Shown here: positions 33,264 through 43,089 of the stretch, piece by piece | How the letters are laid out: the number at the start of each line of letters is the position of its first letter | How positions within the stretch are numbered: the first letter of the stretch is position 1 | Origin: Procambarus clarkii | Lineage: Eukaryota; Arthropoda; Malacostraca; Decapoda; Cambaridae | Assembly (NCBI RefSeq): GCF_040958095.1 | Contig: NC_091152.1 | Location: 17,278,296 to 17,342,295 of the forward strand | Direction: 5' to 3' | Length of the DNA: 64,000 nucleotides | Program-made: the position numbers and the translations under genes | The notes under the pieces: model-generated | What the model was told of the DNA's origin: nothing | Database searches by the model: none | What the model saw: only the letters and a program-made list of their open reading frames with translations

Positions 33264-34060
33264 AATGATTTAGATTCAGGTTTGAGTAGCAACATTTCCA
33301 AATTTGCAGATGATACAAAAATCGGTAGGAAAATTAACACGGAGGAGGACTCACTATCACTTTAAGTAGATCTAAATAGGGTTTTGAAATGGTCAAAAGA
33401 TTGGCAGATGCAGTTTAATGCTGATAAATGTAAAGTTCTGAGGCTAGGTAATGATGATAGAGTTACAAGATACGAGCTAGATGGTGTTGAGATTGCGAAG
33501 TCGGATTGCGAAAGGGATCTGGGAGTTATGATTAGTAAAAATTTAAAACAAAAGGATCAATGCATGAATGTTCGTAATAAGGCGAATAGGACACTGGGAT
33601 TTATTAATCGAAGCGTTAGTAACAAGACACCTGGTGTGGTTCTTCAGCTATATCTTGCTCTAGTTAGGCCCCATTTAGATTATGCAGTTCAGTTTTGGTC
33701 GCCGTACTATAGAATGGATATAAATTCACTTGAACGTGTCCAGCGTAGGATGACTAAGTTAATTCCCCAAATTAGAAATCTTTCATATGAAGAAAGATTA
33801 ACAAAGCTTAAGTTGCATTCACTGGAAAGGCGAAGAGTTAGGGGTGACATGATAGAGGTTTTCAAGTGGGTGAATGGACATAACAAAGGGATATTAATAG
33901 GGTATTAAAAGTATCAACACAAGACAGAACACGAAACAATGGGTATAAATTGGATAAGTTTAGATTTAGGAAAGACTTGGGTAAATACTGGTTCAGTAAC
34001 AGGGTTGTTGATTTGTGGAACCAATTACCGCGTAACGTGCTGGAGGTGGGGTCCCTCGAT
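33263..34060 (+). pseudogene. LINE A RT catalytic and C-terminal part
   Basis: [23 protein letters not shown] (catalytic FADD kept), a stop at 33364-33366, then a long frame to 33908 (RVLKWSKDWQMQFNADKCKV, RPHLDYAVQFWSPYY, LERRRVRGDMIEVFKW), and a frameshift at the GHN/KGILIGY point. It ends within the VEVGSLD codons before the 38-bp repeat, without the usual 3' tail. Confidence 0.88.
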
Positions 34061-34062
34061 TT

Positions 34063-34220
34063 TTCAGCAGGTGCCCGGCCGACCACCTGGTCACTATAGA
34101 GAGGGAGGGAGCCCGGCCGACCACCTGGTCACTATAGAGAGGGAGGGACCCCGGCCGACCACCTGGTCACTATAGAGAGGGAGGGAGCCCGGCCGACCAC
34201 CTGGTCACTATAGAGAGAGA
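34063..34220. repeat. 38-bp minisatellite, 4 copies
   Basis: Unit CCGGCCGACCACCTGGTCAC plus TATAGAGAGGGAGGGAGC. Two more copies lie on the other side of the family A LINE, at 37455-37527. Confidence 0.93.
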
Positions 34221-34347
34221 ACATAAGAACATAAGAACATAAGAACAAAGGTAACTGCAGAAGGCCTATTGGCCCATACGAGGCAGCTCCTATTCTATAA
34301 CCACCCAATCCCACTCATATACTTGTCCAACCCGTGCTTGAAACAAT
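34221..34347 (-). mobile_element. LINE A 3' tail fragment, first of a tandem pair
   Basis: AACATAAGAACATAAGAAC, then the conserved 3' UTR (AGGCCTATTGGCCCATACGA in plus sense) to CGTGCTTGAAACAA. It is followed at once by a second tail beginning TAAGAACATAAGAACATAAG. This is either a very short LINE copy or a partial tail duplication. Confidence 0.8.
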
Positions 34348-37300
34348 AAGAACATAAGAACATAAGAACAAAGGCAACTGCAGAAGGCCCACTGGCCCAC
34401 ACGAGGCAGCTCCCATTCTATAACCACCCAATCCCACTCATATACTTGTCCAACCCGTGCTTGAAACAATCGAGGGACCCCACCTCCACAATGTTACGCG
34501 GCAATTGGTTCCACAAATCAACAACCCTGTTACTGAACCAGTATTTACCCAAGTCTTTCCTAAATCTAAACTTATCCAATTTATACCCATTGTTTCGTGT
34601 TCTGTCCTGTGTTGATACTTTTAATACCCTATTAATATCCCCCCGGTTATGTCCATTCATCCACTTGTAAACCTCTATCATGTCACCCCTAACTCTTCGC
34701 CTTTCCAGTGAATGCAACTTAAGCTTTGTTAATCTTTCTTCATATGAAAGATTTCTAATTTGGGGAATTAACTTAGTCATCCTACGCTGGACACGTTCAA
34801 GTGAATTTATATCCATTCTATAATATGGCGACCAAAACTGAACTGCATAATCTAAATGGGGCCTAACTAGAGCAAGATATAGCTTGAGAACCACACCAGG
34901 TGTCTTGTTACTAACGCTGCGATTAATAAATCCAAGTGTCCGATTTGCCTTATTACGAACATTTATGCATTGATCCTTTTGTTTTAAATTCTTACTAATC
35001 ATAACTCCCAGATCCCTTTCGCAATCCGACTTCGCAATCACAACACCATCTAGCTCATATCTTGTAACTCTATCATCATTACCTAACCTCAGAACTTTAC
35101 ATTTATCAGCATTAAACTGCATCTGCCAATCCTTTGACCATTTCAAAACCCTATCTAGATCAACTTGAAGTGATAGTGAGTCCTCCTCCGAATTAATTTC
35201 CCTACCGATTTTCGTATCATCGGCAAATTTGCAAATGTTGCTACTCAAACCTGAATCTAAATCATTTATATATATTATAAACAACAGAGGACCCAGGACA
35301 GAGCCTTGAGGCACTCCACTTACAACATTTTCCCACTCTGACTTGATTCCATTTATACTAACTCTCTGTTTCCTTTGGTATAGCCATGCCCTAATCCAGC
35401 TTAATATAGCACCCCCAATACCATGAGACTCCATCTTTTTAATCAGTCTTTCATGTGGCACTGTATCAAAAGCTTTGCTAAAGTCAAGGTATACAACATC
35501 GCAATCCTTACCACTATCAACTGCCTCAACAATGCTAGAATAAAAAGATAACAAATTTGTTAAACATGAACGGCCATTTATAAAACCATGTTGCGACTCA
35601 ATTATTAATTTATGTTTTTCAAGATGAAGACGAATTTTATTTGCTATTATAGATTCGAGTAACTTTCCCACAATAGACGTTAGGCTAATTGGTCGATAGT
35701 TAGACGCAAGTGATCTATCTCCTTTCTTAAAAACTGGTATCACATTAGCAACTTTCCAAAACTCTGGCACTCTGCCTGACTCTATTGATTTATCGAGGGA
35801 CCCCACCTCCACAATGTTACGCGGCAATTGGTTCCACAAATCAACAACCCTGTTACTGAACCAGTATTTACCCAAGTCTTTCCTAAATCTAAACTTATCC
35901 AATTTATATCCATTGTTTCGTGTTCTGTCCTGTGTTGATACTTTTAATACCCTATTAATATCCCCCCGGTTATGTCCATTCATCCACTTGTAAACCTCTA
36001 TCATGTCACCCCTAACTCTTCGCCTTTCCAGTGAATGCAACTTAAGCTTTGTTAATCTTTCTTCATATGAAAGATTTCTAATTTGGGGAATTAACTTAGT
36101 CATCCTACGCTGGACACGTTCAAGTGAATTTATATCCATTCTATAATATGGCGACCAAAACTGAACTGAATAATCTAAATGAGGCCTAACTAGAGCAAGA
36201 TATAGCTTGAGAACCACACCAGGTGTCTTGTTACTAACGCTGCGATTAATAAATCCAAGTGTCCGATTTGCCTTATTACGAACATTTATGCATTGATCCT
36301 TTTGTTTTAAATTCTTACTAATCATAACTCCCAGATCCCTTTCGCAATCCGACTTCGCAATCACAACACCATCTAGCTCGTATCTTGTAACTCTATCATC
36401 ATTACCTAACCTCAGAACTTTACATTTATCAGCATTAAACTGCATCTGCCAATCCTTTGACCATTTCAAAACCCTATCTAGATCAACTTGAAGTGATAGT
36501 GAGTCCTCCTCCGAATTAATTTCCCTACCGATTTTCGTATCATCGGCAAATTTGCAAATGTTGCTACTCAAACCTGAATCTAAATCATTTATATATATTA
36601 TAAACAACAGAGGTCCCAGGACAGAGCCTTGAGGCACTCCACTTACAACATTTTCCCACTCTGACTTGATTCCATTTATACTAACTCTCTGTTTCCTTTG
36701 GTATAGCCATGCCCTAATCCAGCTTAATATAGCACCCCCAATACCATGAGACTCTATTTTTTTAATCAGTCTTTCATGTGGCACTGTATCAAAAGCTTTG
36801 CTAAAGTCAAGGTATACAACATCGCAATCCTTACCACTATCAACTGCCTCAACAATGCTAGAATAAAAAGATAACAAATTTGTTAAACATGAACGGCCAT
36901 TTATAAAACCATGTTGCGACTCAATTATTAATTTATGTTTTTCAAGATGAAGACGAATTTTATTTGCTATTATAGATTCGAGTAACTTTCCCACAATAGA
37001 CGTTAGGCTAATTGGTCGATAGTTAGACGCAAGTGATCTATCTCCTTTCTTAAAAACTGGTATCACATTAGCAACTTTCCAAAACTCTGGCACTCTGCCT
37101 GACTCTATTGATTTATTAAATATGGTTGACAGTGGGTCACAAAGCTCCTCTTTGCATTCTTTAAGCACCCTAGCAAACACTTCATCCGGCCCTGGGGATT
37201 TGTTTGGTTTGAGTTTTACTATTTGTTTAAGAACATCCTCCCTGGTAACTGCTAAACTCGTCAACCTGTCCTCGTCCCCACCCACATAGACTTGTTCGGC

Positions 37301-37455
37301 TGAAGGCATATTGTTAAGTTCCTCTTTAGTAAATACAGATACAAAATATTTATTAAAAATACTACTCATCTCTTCATCACTATCTGTTATTTGACCTGTC
37401 TCAGTTTTTAATGGACCTATCCTTTCCCTAGTCTTAGTACGATATAACTGAAAAG
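34348..37455 (-). mobile_element. LINE family A copy with in-frame duplicated RT, 5'-truncated
   Basis: A minus-strand family A copy from within the EN-RT linker (YRTKTRERIGPLKTETGQIT) to the 3' tail, inserted in the 38-bp minisatellite. The segment 34471-35793 and the segment 35794-37116 are near-identical direct repeats of 1323 bp. Confidence 0.85.
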
Positions 37456-37543
37456 GGAGAGGGAGCCCGGCCGACCACCTGGTCACTATAGAGAGGGAGG
37501 GAGCCCGGCCGACCACCTGGTCACTATATATGTTAATTACCAA
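34418..37543 (-). CDS. LINE A polyprotein with two RT domains, 1041 residues
   Basis: One uninterrupted frame. The first ATG lies in flanking minisatellite, so LINE coding starts near residue 31. RT domain 1: NYRPISLTS near residue 174, YLDFSKAFD near 243, SGVPQGSVLGPLL near 301, FADDTKIG near 332. The C-terminal region runs to NIVEVGSLD, then switches to KSIESGRVPEFWK and repeats the whole RT 441 residues later (second FADD near 773). It ends KYMSGIGWL. Both catalytic FADD boxes and VPQGS boxes are intact and no stop is present. The two halves differ at only a few bases. The endonuclease is missing, so autonomous movement is not expected. A duplication in the assembly is possible. Confidence 0.85.
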   Translation of the reverse strand: MVINIYSDQVVGRAPSLSIVTRWSAGLPLPFQLYRTKTRERIGPLKTETGQITDSDEEMSSIFNKYFVSVFTKEELNNMPSAEQVYVGGDEDRLTSLAVTREDVLKQIVKLKPNKSPGPDEVFARVLKECKEELCDPLSTIFNKSIESGRVPEFWKVANVIPVFKKGDRSLASNYRPISLTSIVGKLLESIIANKIRLHLEKHKLIIESQHGFINGRSCLTNLLSFYSSIVEAVDSGKDCDVVYLDFSKAFDTVPHERLIKKIESHGIGGAILSWIRAWLYQRKQRVSINGIKSEWENVVSGVPQGSVLGPLLFIIYINDLDSGLSSNICKFADDTKIGREINSEEDSLSLQVDLDRVLKWSKDWQMQFNADKCKVLRLGNDDRVTRYELDGVVIAKSDCERDLGVMISKNLKQKDQCINVRNKANRTLGFINRSVSNKTPGVVLKLYLALVRPHLDYSVQFWSPYYRMDINSLERVQRRMTKLIPQIRNLSYEERLTKLKLHSLERRRVRGDMIEVYKWMNGHNRGDINRVLKVSTQDRTRNNGYKLDKFRFRKDLGKYWFSNRVVDLWNQLPRNIVEVGSLDKSIESGRVPEFWKVANVIPVFKKGDRSLASNYRPISLTSIVGKLLESIIANKIRLHLEKHKLIIESQHGFINGRSCLTNLLSFYSSIVEAVDSGKDCDVVYLDFSKAFDTVPHERLIKKMESHGIGGAILSWIRAWLYQRKQRVSINGIKSEWENVVSGVPQGSVLGPLLFIIYINDLDSGLSSNICKFADDTKIGREINSEEDSLSLQVDLDRVLKWSKDWQMQFNADKCKVLRLGNDDRVTRYELDGVVIAKSDCERDLGVMISKNLKQKDQCINVRNKANRTLGFINRSVSNKTPGVVLKLYLALVRPHLDYAVQFWSPYYRMDINSLERVQRRMTKLIPQIRNLSYEERLTKLKLHSLERRRVRGDMIEVYKWMNGHNRGDINRVLKVSTQDRTRNNGYKLDKFRFRKDLGKYWFSNRVVDLWNQLPRNIVEVGSLDCFKHGLDKYMSGIGWL
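37456..37527. repeat. 38-bp minisatellite, about 2 copies
   Basis: Same CCGGCCGACCACCTGGTCAC unit as 34063-34220. It marks the other side of the LINE insertion. Confidence 0.9.
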
Positions 37544-37810
37544 ACCTGTCCTCAGGCTAACCTCGTTAACGGATACATCACTTTTGTCAAAGTATTAAAG
37601 ATTGTTTTCTCTCAAATATAAATTAATATTCATCCGAGGATTGGAACCTGCGTTCTGGGTCTTCCTAGGGATGATTGGTCTGGTCTTAGGGTTTGGGGTC
37701 ATGGGTTAGGTATTATTTGTAGTAGGGTGTTAGATATTACTGTCTTACCCACTGTTTGCCTTCCAATGAAGAAAGAAACAACTTTGATTTATAATAGAGA
37801 TGCCTGAGCA
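37544..37810. other. Unassigned sequence
   Basis: Contains AGGATTGGAACCTGCG, a possible degraded B-box in minus sense, but nothing firm. Confidence 0.4.
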
Positions 37811-37813
37811 CGT

Positions 37814-37890
37814 ACCATCGTGGCCGAGTCGGTTAGGGCAGGTGTCTGGAATTCACCAGAATGCACGTTCGAGTCACTCCGTTGCCTCAA
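37814..37890 (+). mobile_element. tRNA-Leu/Ser-like SINE head fragment, family 3-like
   Basis: ATCGTGGCCGAGTCGGTTAG (A-box) and ACGTTCGAGTCAC (B-box) are spaced as in a type II-like tRNA. The CCGTTGCC that follows does not pair well with the start. It is probably a retroposon head, related to the SINE at 39400-39590. Confidence 0.45.
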
Positions 37891-38032
37891 AATGGCTTTC
37901 TTTTATATTTCGCGCCATTGTTTTTCAGCAGCTGGACACCCTCATAAAGACTGTGAAGCAGTATCCTCCCCCGCGATAACAGCTTGATGGTTAAATGCAA
38001 CCTCAGAATACTGAAAAAAAAAATTGTACCAC

Positions 38033-38100
38033 TTACGGGCTATTCATGCCCGTGCCACCTCTTGGGTGGCTTAATCTTTATCAATCATCAATCAATCAAT
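38033..38100 (+). mobile_element. Retroposon 3' tail (GGGCTATTCATGCCC hairpin type)
   Basis: ACGGGCTATTCATGCCCGTG, CCACCTCTTGGGTGGCTTAA and ATCAATC repeats. It is inverted relative to the copies at 38962-39185. Confidence 0.75.
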
Positions 38101-38950
38101 CCTTGTCCACCTCAGCTCCCACCAACCGACCAGAAGACTTTCCGGTCTTTCCAAAAAGTAGCTCCTCCCACCAGGCGACCCAGCCTACACAAAAGAGACC
38201 CTAGGCCCCACAATCTCCTACGCAGCCCCCGGCATCACGTGCAGGCATTATCCCTGGTCTTAGTAGACTAGCAGAGAGGCTTGCCGGACCAGACAATCAC
38301 CGTTTTGTCAGTGAACTGAACGCATTATACCTAGTTAATGGCCTAGACCCCACCATAGCCCCTAGCACAAGTCTCACTGCCTCCACTACCACTCCGGAGA
38401 CTACCACCAGGACGACCACGAGGTCGATTTCAACACAGTCACCAGAACCACCCATGACCCGGGCGGCACAAACAATTCGAGATAATTCTCTCTCCAGCTC
38501 CCAACACTCATACCATCACCTTCTTTAGCAGCTGCGCTAGCAGACGTGCTGTCTACAAATGCTAAATCACCACAACACTCCTGAAATATCATCAACCACC
38601 AATCCACGACACCTGAGTCTACCACAGGCTGCGAGGCGAAAGACGAAAACACCAGCTACGGAGGTTATGGACTCCTCAAACGAGGAAATCTTAATATGAG
38701 TTCCACAGCCGCACCACAGATACGACACCTAATCGGTACAAGACCTGCTCATGGAGGCCACCTCACCAAACTTCAACACGGCTCAGCCAAAGTCGCAGGC
38801 AAAGAAAAAACGGAAGCCCTAATGGTCTACACTAACCCCACCAGCTCCATAACTGGTACAGCCAGCCCTCCAGGGCTGAAGACTCACATCCAGCCCCAGA
38901 TCTCTAGTATCAGCTTGTGATACAGATAATGGCTCCAAAGAGCCTCCACT
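38101..38950 (+). pseudogene. Possible retroposon ORF1 remnant, Pro/Thr/Ser-rich
   Basis: Plus-strand frames read PLSTSAPTNRPEDFPVFPKS, then GIIPGLSRLAERLAGPDNHR and FVSELNALYLVNGLDPTIAP, then STSLTASTTTPETTTRTTTR. Codon-like composition and its position between two inverted retroposon tails suggest a broken ORF1 of a LINE. I do not recognise a domain and it is interrupted by stops. Confidence 0.35.
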
Positions 38951-38961
38951 TACGTACTCAC

Positions 38962-39205
38962 CGTAGCCGGTGATTGATTGATATAGATTAAGCCACCCAA
39001 GAGCTGGCACGGGCATGAATAGCCCGTAAGTGGTGGCCCTTTTGAGCCATTACCAGTATCAAGACCTGATACTGGAGATCTGTGGAGGTGCGACTGCACC
39101 CTGCGTGACGGGGGAGAGAGAGAAGATTAAGCCACCCAAAAGGTGGCTTGGGCATGAATAGCCCATAAGTGGTGGCCCTTTTGAGCCATTTCCAGTATCA
39201 ATAGA
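38962..39205 (-). mobile_element. Two consecutive retroposon 3' tails
   Basis: At 38968-39060 and again at 39123-39205: GATTAAGCCACCCAAGAGCT and GGCATGAATAGCCCGTAAGT, then GGTGGCCCTTTTGAGCCATT. These are reverse-sense copies of the hairpin tail, the second more diverged. Confidence 0.75.
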
Positions 39206-39209
39206 TGAT

Positions 39210-39399
<190 letters not shown>

Positions 39400-39400
<1 letters not shown>

Positions 39401-39404
39401 TGTT

Positions 39405-39444
<40 letters not shown>

Positions 39445-39590
39445 AACAAGCTTGAATGGTCCCCAAGCATATATGCAACTGAAAACTCCACACCCCAGAA
39501 GTGACTCGAACCCAGACAGCCAGGAGCACTATTCAACAGGTGTACATGGTACCTTAACCACTTGACCAACCGTGACCGTAAAAAAGATGT
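39400..39590 (-). mobile_element. tRNA-derived SINE, family 3
   Basis: Minus strand: ACGGTTGGTCAAGTGGTTAA (A-box), GGGTTCGAGTCACTTCTGGG (B-box), body TGTGGAGTTTTCAGTTGCAT, then GGGGACCATTCAAGCTTGTT and a terminal hairpin CTTGTTCGCA-(TA)n-TGCGAACAAG at 39398-39450. Confidence 0.8.
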
Positions 39591-40233
39591 TGGTAGCCGA
39601 ATCTATATCCCCAACATCCCGACGGCACTTGGTGGTAAGCTTGGGCATAGTTATTTCCTCGAAAATAGGTGATTTTCGATGAATAGGTGGACAGGGAGGT
39701 GATTCCATGATTGCGTTATTCTTAGACTAATGTTATGACTTATTTCTCATGCTTTAATCACATTTACATTTAAAACTGTGAATCTAATTAGCTTTAGCAA
39801 TTTAGTCTAACCTGTTCCACTTGTAGACAGCTCATGAAAAGTTGTGCATACGTGTACGTGTACGTGCGAGAAACTAGGCTGCTTCGTCACTTGTAAAAAG
39901 AAACTTTTTTTATTAAGTTTTTATAGAAATTTCAAAAGTTGAGAATTAAACTTGGAACGTTTTTGTTTATGATATTTTGTCTAGGTTATACAGCCGCCAG
40001 CGGGGTGTCCGCCCCTACGTCCTGGACAATAGGCTTGGGACTGGTTTCCTACTATACTTTTAATATGCGACACTGCGTGCAGGGATGTGTGTTGGGGAAG
40101 AAATATACTCAGCAGCTGGTGTATGGCTGCGTATGTGACTGTACGTGAAGGACGCGAGAGGCGGAGCTTTTTGTTTTGTTTTCGGGGTAGTCACTCAGAA
40201 AAGGTCGACACGAGAAAAACGTAAGGTAAGAAA
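39591..40233. other. Mostly unassigned; holds one small Cys-rich frame
   Basis: AT-rich sequence. A GT/AC alternation ACGTGTACGTGTACGTGCG sits near 39850. The small open frame is listed separately. Confidence 0.5.
39969..40148 (+). CDS. Small Cys-rich open frame with signal-like start, hypothetical
   Basis: From the first ATG, a 59-residue frame: MIFCLGYTAASGVSAPTSW, a hydrophobic/polar middle, then RHCVQGCVLGKKY and YGCVCDCT at the end (five Cys in the last 26 residues). The frame is open upstream to 39939 without an ATG (LRIKLGTFLF), which would strengthen a signal peptide if an upstream exon supplied the start. No family recognised. It may be chance. Confidence 0.2.
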   Translation: MIFCLGYTAASGVSAPTSWTIGLGLVSYYTFNMRHCVQGCVLGKKYTQQLVYGCVCDCT

Positions 40234-40264
40234 ATGTGTAAAACACAACAACACAGCGAGGTAA

Positions 40265-40526
40265 TGCCAGTCCAACAGGACGTGCCTGTTGGACTGTACC
40301 TCCCTGCCTGCTGGACTCTGCTTCCCCACCTGCTGGACTCTACTTCACCACCTGCTGGACTCTACTTCACCACCTGCTGGACTCTACTTCCATTCCTGCT
40401 GGATTGTCATTACCTGTCCTACCTCCCTGCCTGTTTGACTCTACCTCCCTGCCTCCTTGACTCTACCACCCTGCCTGCTGGACTGTCATTTCCTCCCTGC
40501 CTGTTGGACTGTCATTACCTCCTTCC
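40265..40526. repeat. 26-bp minisatellite (degenerate part), left of LTR element
   Basis: About 10 diverged copies of the CCTGCCTGTTGGACTGTCAT plus TACCTC unit that forms the array at 41973-42960. Confidence 0.88.
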
Positions 40527-40781
40527 GGCGTTGTTGTCCGTCAAGGACGGAGACACGACTGATGCAGATGTGTTGAAGAACTGCGTCACAGAGGTGTCTA
40601 CAAGACCAAGAAGTGATGTCGCCCAGCCAGAGACAACTGATGTCGGTCTACATATTTAAATTTTTAGAGTAGGATAGTGTATAATTGTTTAGCTAGGATG
40701 TACATTTTTCATAAAGTTTTCGCACCCAGCTTACTTGCATTAGCAGTGTTGTAAAAACTTTATTAGGGGGAAAAGGGAAGA
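40527..40781 (+). mobile_element. LTR retrotransposon, 3' end of internal region
   Basis: About 255 bp between the minisatellite and the LTR, ending in a polypurine tract (AGGGGGAAAAGGGAAGA, 40765-40781) directly before TGTAAC, as expected for plus-strand priming next to a 3' LTR. A short frame end may be the tail of a polyprotein, but no domain is visible. This is a fossil fragment: gag, pol and the 5' LTR are not present in the window. Confidence 0.6.
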
Positions 40782-41972
40782 TGTAACACCATAATGATGT
40801 CTTGTATTTAATATGAATAGCTAACGGGAGTTAGCTGGACAAGATTTTGAGAGGCGACAGTCTGTCGGTCTGGAGCCATTAAGAAAGTCACACCTATAAG
40901 TGTTAATAACGACAAACTGACCCGTGGTCAGGTCGTGTGGTCTGACCTGGCATTTGCTAATCTGATAATTGTAGCCTGATAGCCGGGTGTGTCCTTCAAA
41001 CAAGCCGCAGTTTAAGGTGTGGCTTGGTAGAGAGCTTAGGGCTATCTACTTGTGGGCGGAGCTAGCTACTAGATTCCCAATAAATACCCAGGGAACTGTA
41101 GATTCGAGAGGATAAAACACAGCAGAGCAGAGCAGAGCGAGCATACAGCAGCCAGTCAGGCTGTCCGGCTGGGGTGGGTACTCTGCCTGTCAACCCCCTC
41201 CACCCTCTCTCTATCCAAATTAGGCTCAGTCCTCGGTGAGTTGAACGTTAAGGCGACTTAGTCGTGTTTACTAAAGTGTTGTGTGATTATCTTGAGGCAG
41301 ACGGCTGTAATGATTCTCAAATTTTTGTGTAATGACTCACTTTGTATATTAACCTTGAACATTAAGTTGAATTGCTTAAATTATGATACTCATCATGTGA
41401 AATATAATTGAAGAATTTATTGTTTAAATTGTTTTTAACTTTGTTCCCTACAGCTTTGTGGGTTGAGGCGAGGGAGCCTCTGCGGTTACTGATTTGATGA
41501 TTTTAATGAGTACATGTTTAGAGTTGATACATAAACTCCTTGGATAATTTTGTGATACAGACAAGTTCCATTCCTTGTCTTGTATGTACTGAGTTAGAAT
41601 GGATGGTGGCAGCACTTTCTAACTTTTCTACTTCTACTTATCCACTCTTCTACCTCTACCACTACTTCCTACTCCCTCCTCTCCTACCTCCCTCACCCAA
41701 AACCCTCACTCGGTACTTCATTTTTTCATTTCTTTTCTTTCATTTATCTTATACGTTCGTGGCAATGAAATGTTCTAGAGTTCTCTAGAGTTTGCGGGTA
41801 GCTGATGAGGCACAATGTCTTGTTGGTGTAGTACCTAGGTAATCAACTGCCTAGGTGACAAGGTGGTGAACTATGGTGGTAGCAGTTTTGACTCTAGAGG
41901 GAGCTCTAGATTAGTTAACTAAAGGCGGGATAATGGACGAAAGAGAGCTATATCCCCCACCCTACGTTACAC
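40782..41972 (+). mobile_element. LTR of a retrotransposon, about 1191 bp
   Basis: Starts TGTAAC and ends GTTACA (perfect 6-bp inverted ends, TG...CA). It is preceded by a polypurine tract and followed at once by minisatellite. It contains AATAAATACC and GATAAAA TATA-like words and a run of CAGAG repeats near 41124-41138. Superfamily not determined (Gypsy or BEL/Pao). Fossil element; only its 3' part is seen. Confidence 0.65.
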
Positions 41973-42960
41973 CTGTCTGTTGGACTCTCATTACCTCCCT
42001 GCCTGTGTGACTGTCATTACCTCTCTGCCTGTTGGACTGTCATTACCTCCCTGTCTGTTGGACTGTCATTACCTCCCTGTCTGTTGGACTGTCATTACCT
42101 CCCTGCCTGTTGGACTGTCATTACCTCCCTGTCTGTTGGACTCTCATTACCTCCCTGTCTGTTGGACTGTCATTACCTCTCTGTCTGTTGGACTCTCATT
42201 ACCTCCCTGTCTGTTGGACTGTCATTACCTCTCTGTCTGTTGGACTGTCATTACCTCCCTGCCTGTTGGACTGTCATTACCTCCCTGTCTGTGTGACTGT
42301 CATTACCTCCCTGTCTGTTGGACTGTCATTACCTCCCTGTCTGTTGGACTGTCATTACCTCCCTGTCTGTTGGACTGTCATTACCTCCCTGTCTGTTGGA
42401 CTGTCATTACCTCCCTGTCTGTGTGACTGTCATTACCTCCCTGTCTGTGTGACTGTCATTACCTCCCTGTCTGTTGGACTGTCATTACCTCCCTGCCTGT
42501 TGGACTGTCATTACCTCCCTGCCTGTTGGACTGTCATTACCTCTCTGCCTGTTGGACTGTCATTACCTCTCTGTCTGTTGGACTGTCATTACCTCCCTGC
42601 CTGTTGGACTGTCATTACCTCCCTGTCTGTTGGACTGTCATTACCTCCCTGTCTGTTGGACTGTCAATACCTCTCTGCCTGTTGGACTGTCATTACCTCC
42701 CTGTCTGTTGGACTGTCATTACCTCCCTGCCTGTTGGACTCTACCTCCCTGCCTGTTGGACTCTACCTCCCTGTCTGTTGGACTGTCATTACCTCACTCC
42801 CTGTTGGACTGTCATTACCTCCCTGTCTGTTGGACTGTCATTACCTCCCTGCCTGTTGGACTCTCATTACCTCTCTGCCTGTTGGACTGTCATTACGTCT
42901 ATGCCTGCTGGACTCTAACTTCCGGTCTGCTGGACTCTAGCTTCCGGTCTACTGGACTCT
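41973..42960. repeat. 26-bp minisatellite, about 38 copies
   Basis: Unit CTGTCATTACCTCCCTGTCT plus GTTGGA; GCCTGT/GTCTGT and GTGTGA variants. It gives long open plus frames by chance. Confidence 0.96.
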
Positions 42961-43072
42961 AGCTACCTGCTAACTGAACTCTACCCCCATCCCTGCCTGC
43001 TGGACTCTCCCCCCCCCCTGCCTGCTGGACTCTCCCCCCCCCCTGCCTGCTGGACTCTACCTCTCCGCCGTG
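42961..43072. repeat. Degenerate end of the 26-bp array with C-runs
   Basis: CCTGCCTGCTGGACTCT units separated by C-runs of eight to nine. Confidence 0.85.
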
Positions 43073-43089
43073 AGGACTGTGCTACTGTA

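Larger units (their letters stand above)
26719..34060 (+). mobile_element. Nearly full-length LINE, family A (CR1/L2 group), cut by later insertions
   Basis: The parts in order are a 5' region (26719-27600) with repeats, ORF1 with coiled coil and SGNH esterase (27600-28503), ORF2 endonuclease (28515-29360), linker (29378-29862), then, after an antisense LINE B insert, RT (31438-34060). An ORF1 esterase followed by APE endonuclease and RT is the known plan of CR1/L2 LINEs. Insertions are family B LINE (29863-31437), SINE 1 (31916-32168) and a solo-LTR-like element in a TA tract (32403-33262). The copy carries several frameshifts and stops and is not active. Confidence 0.8.
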
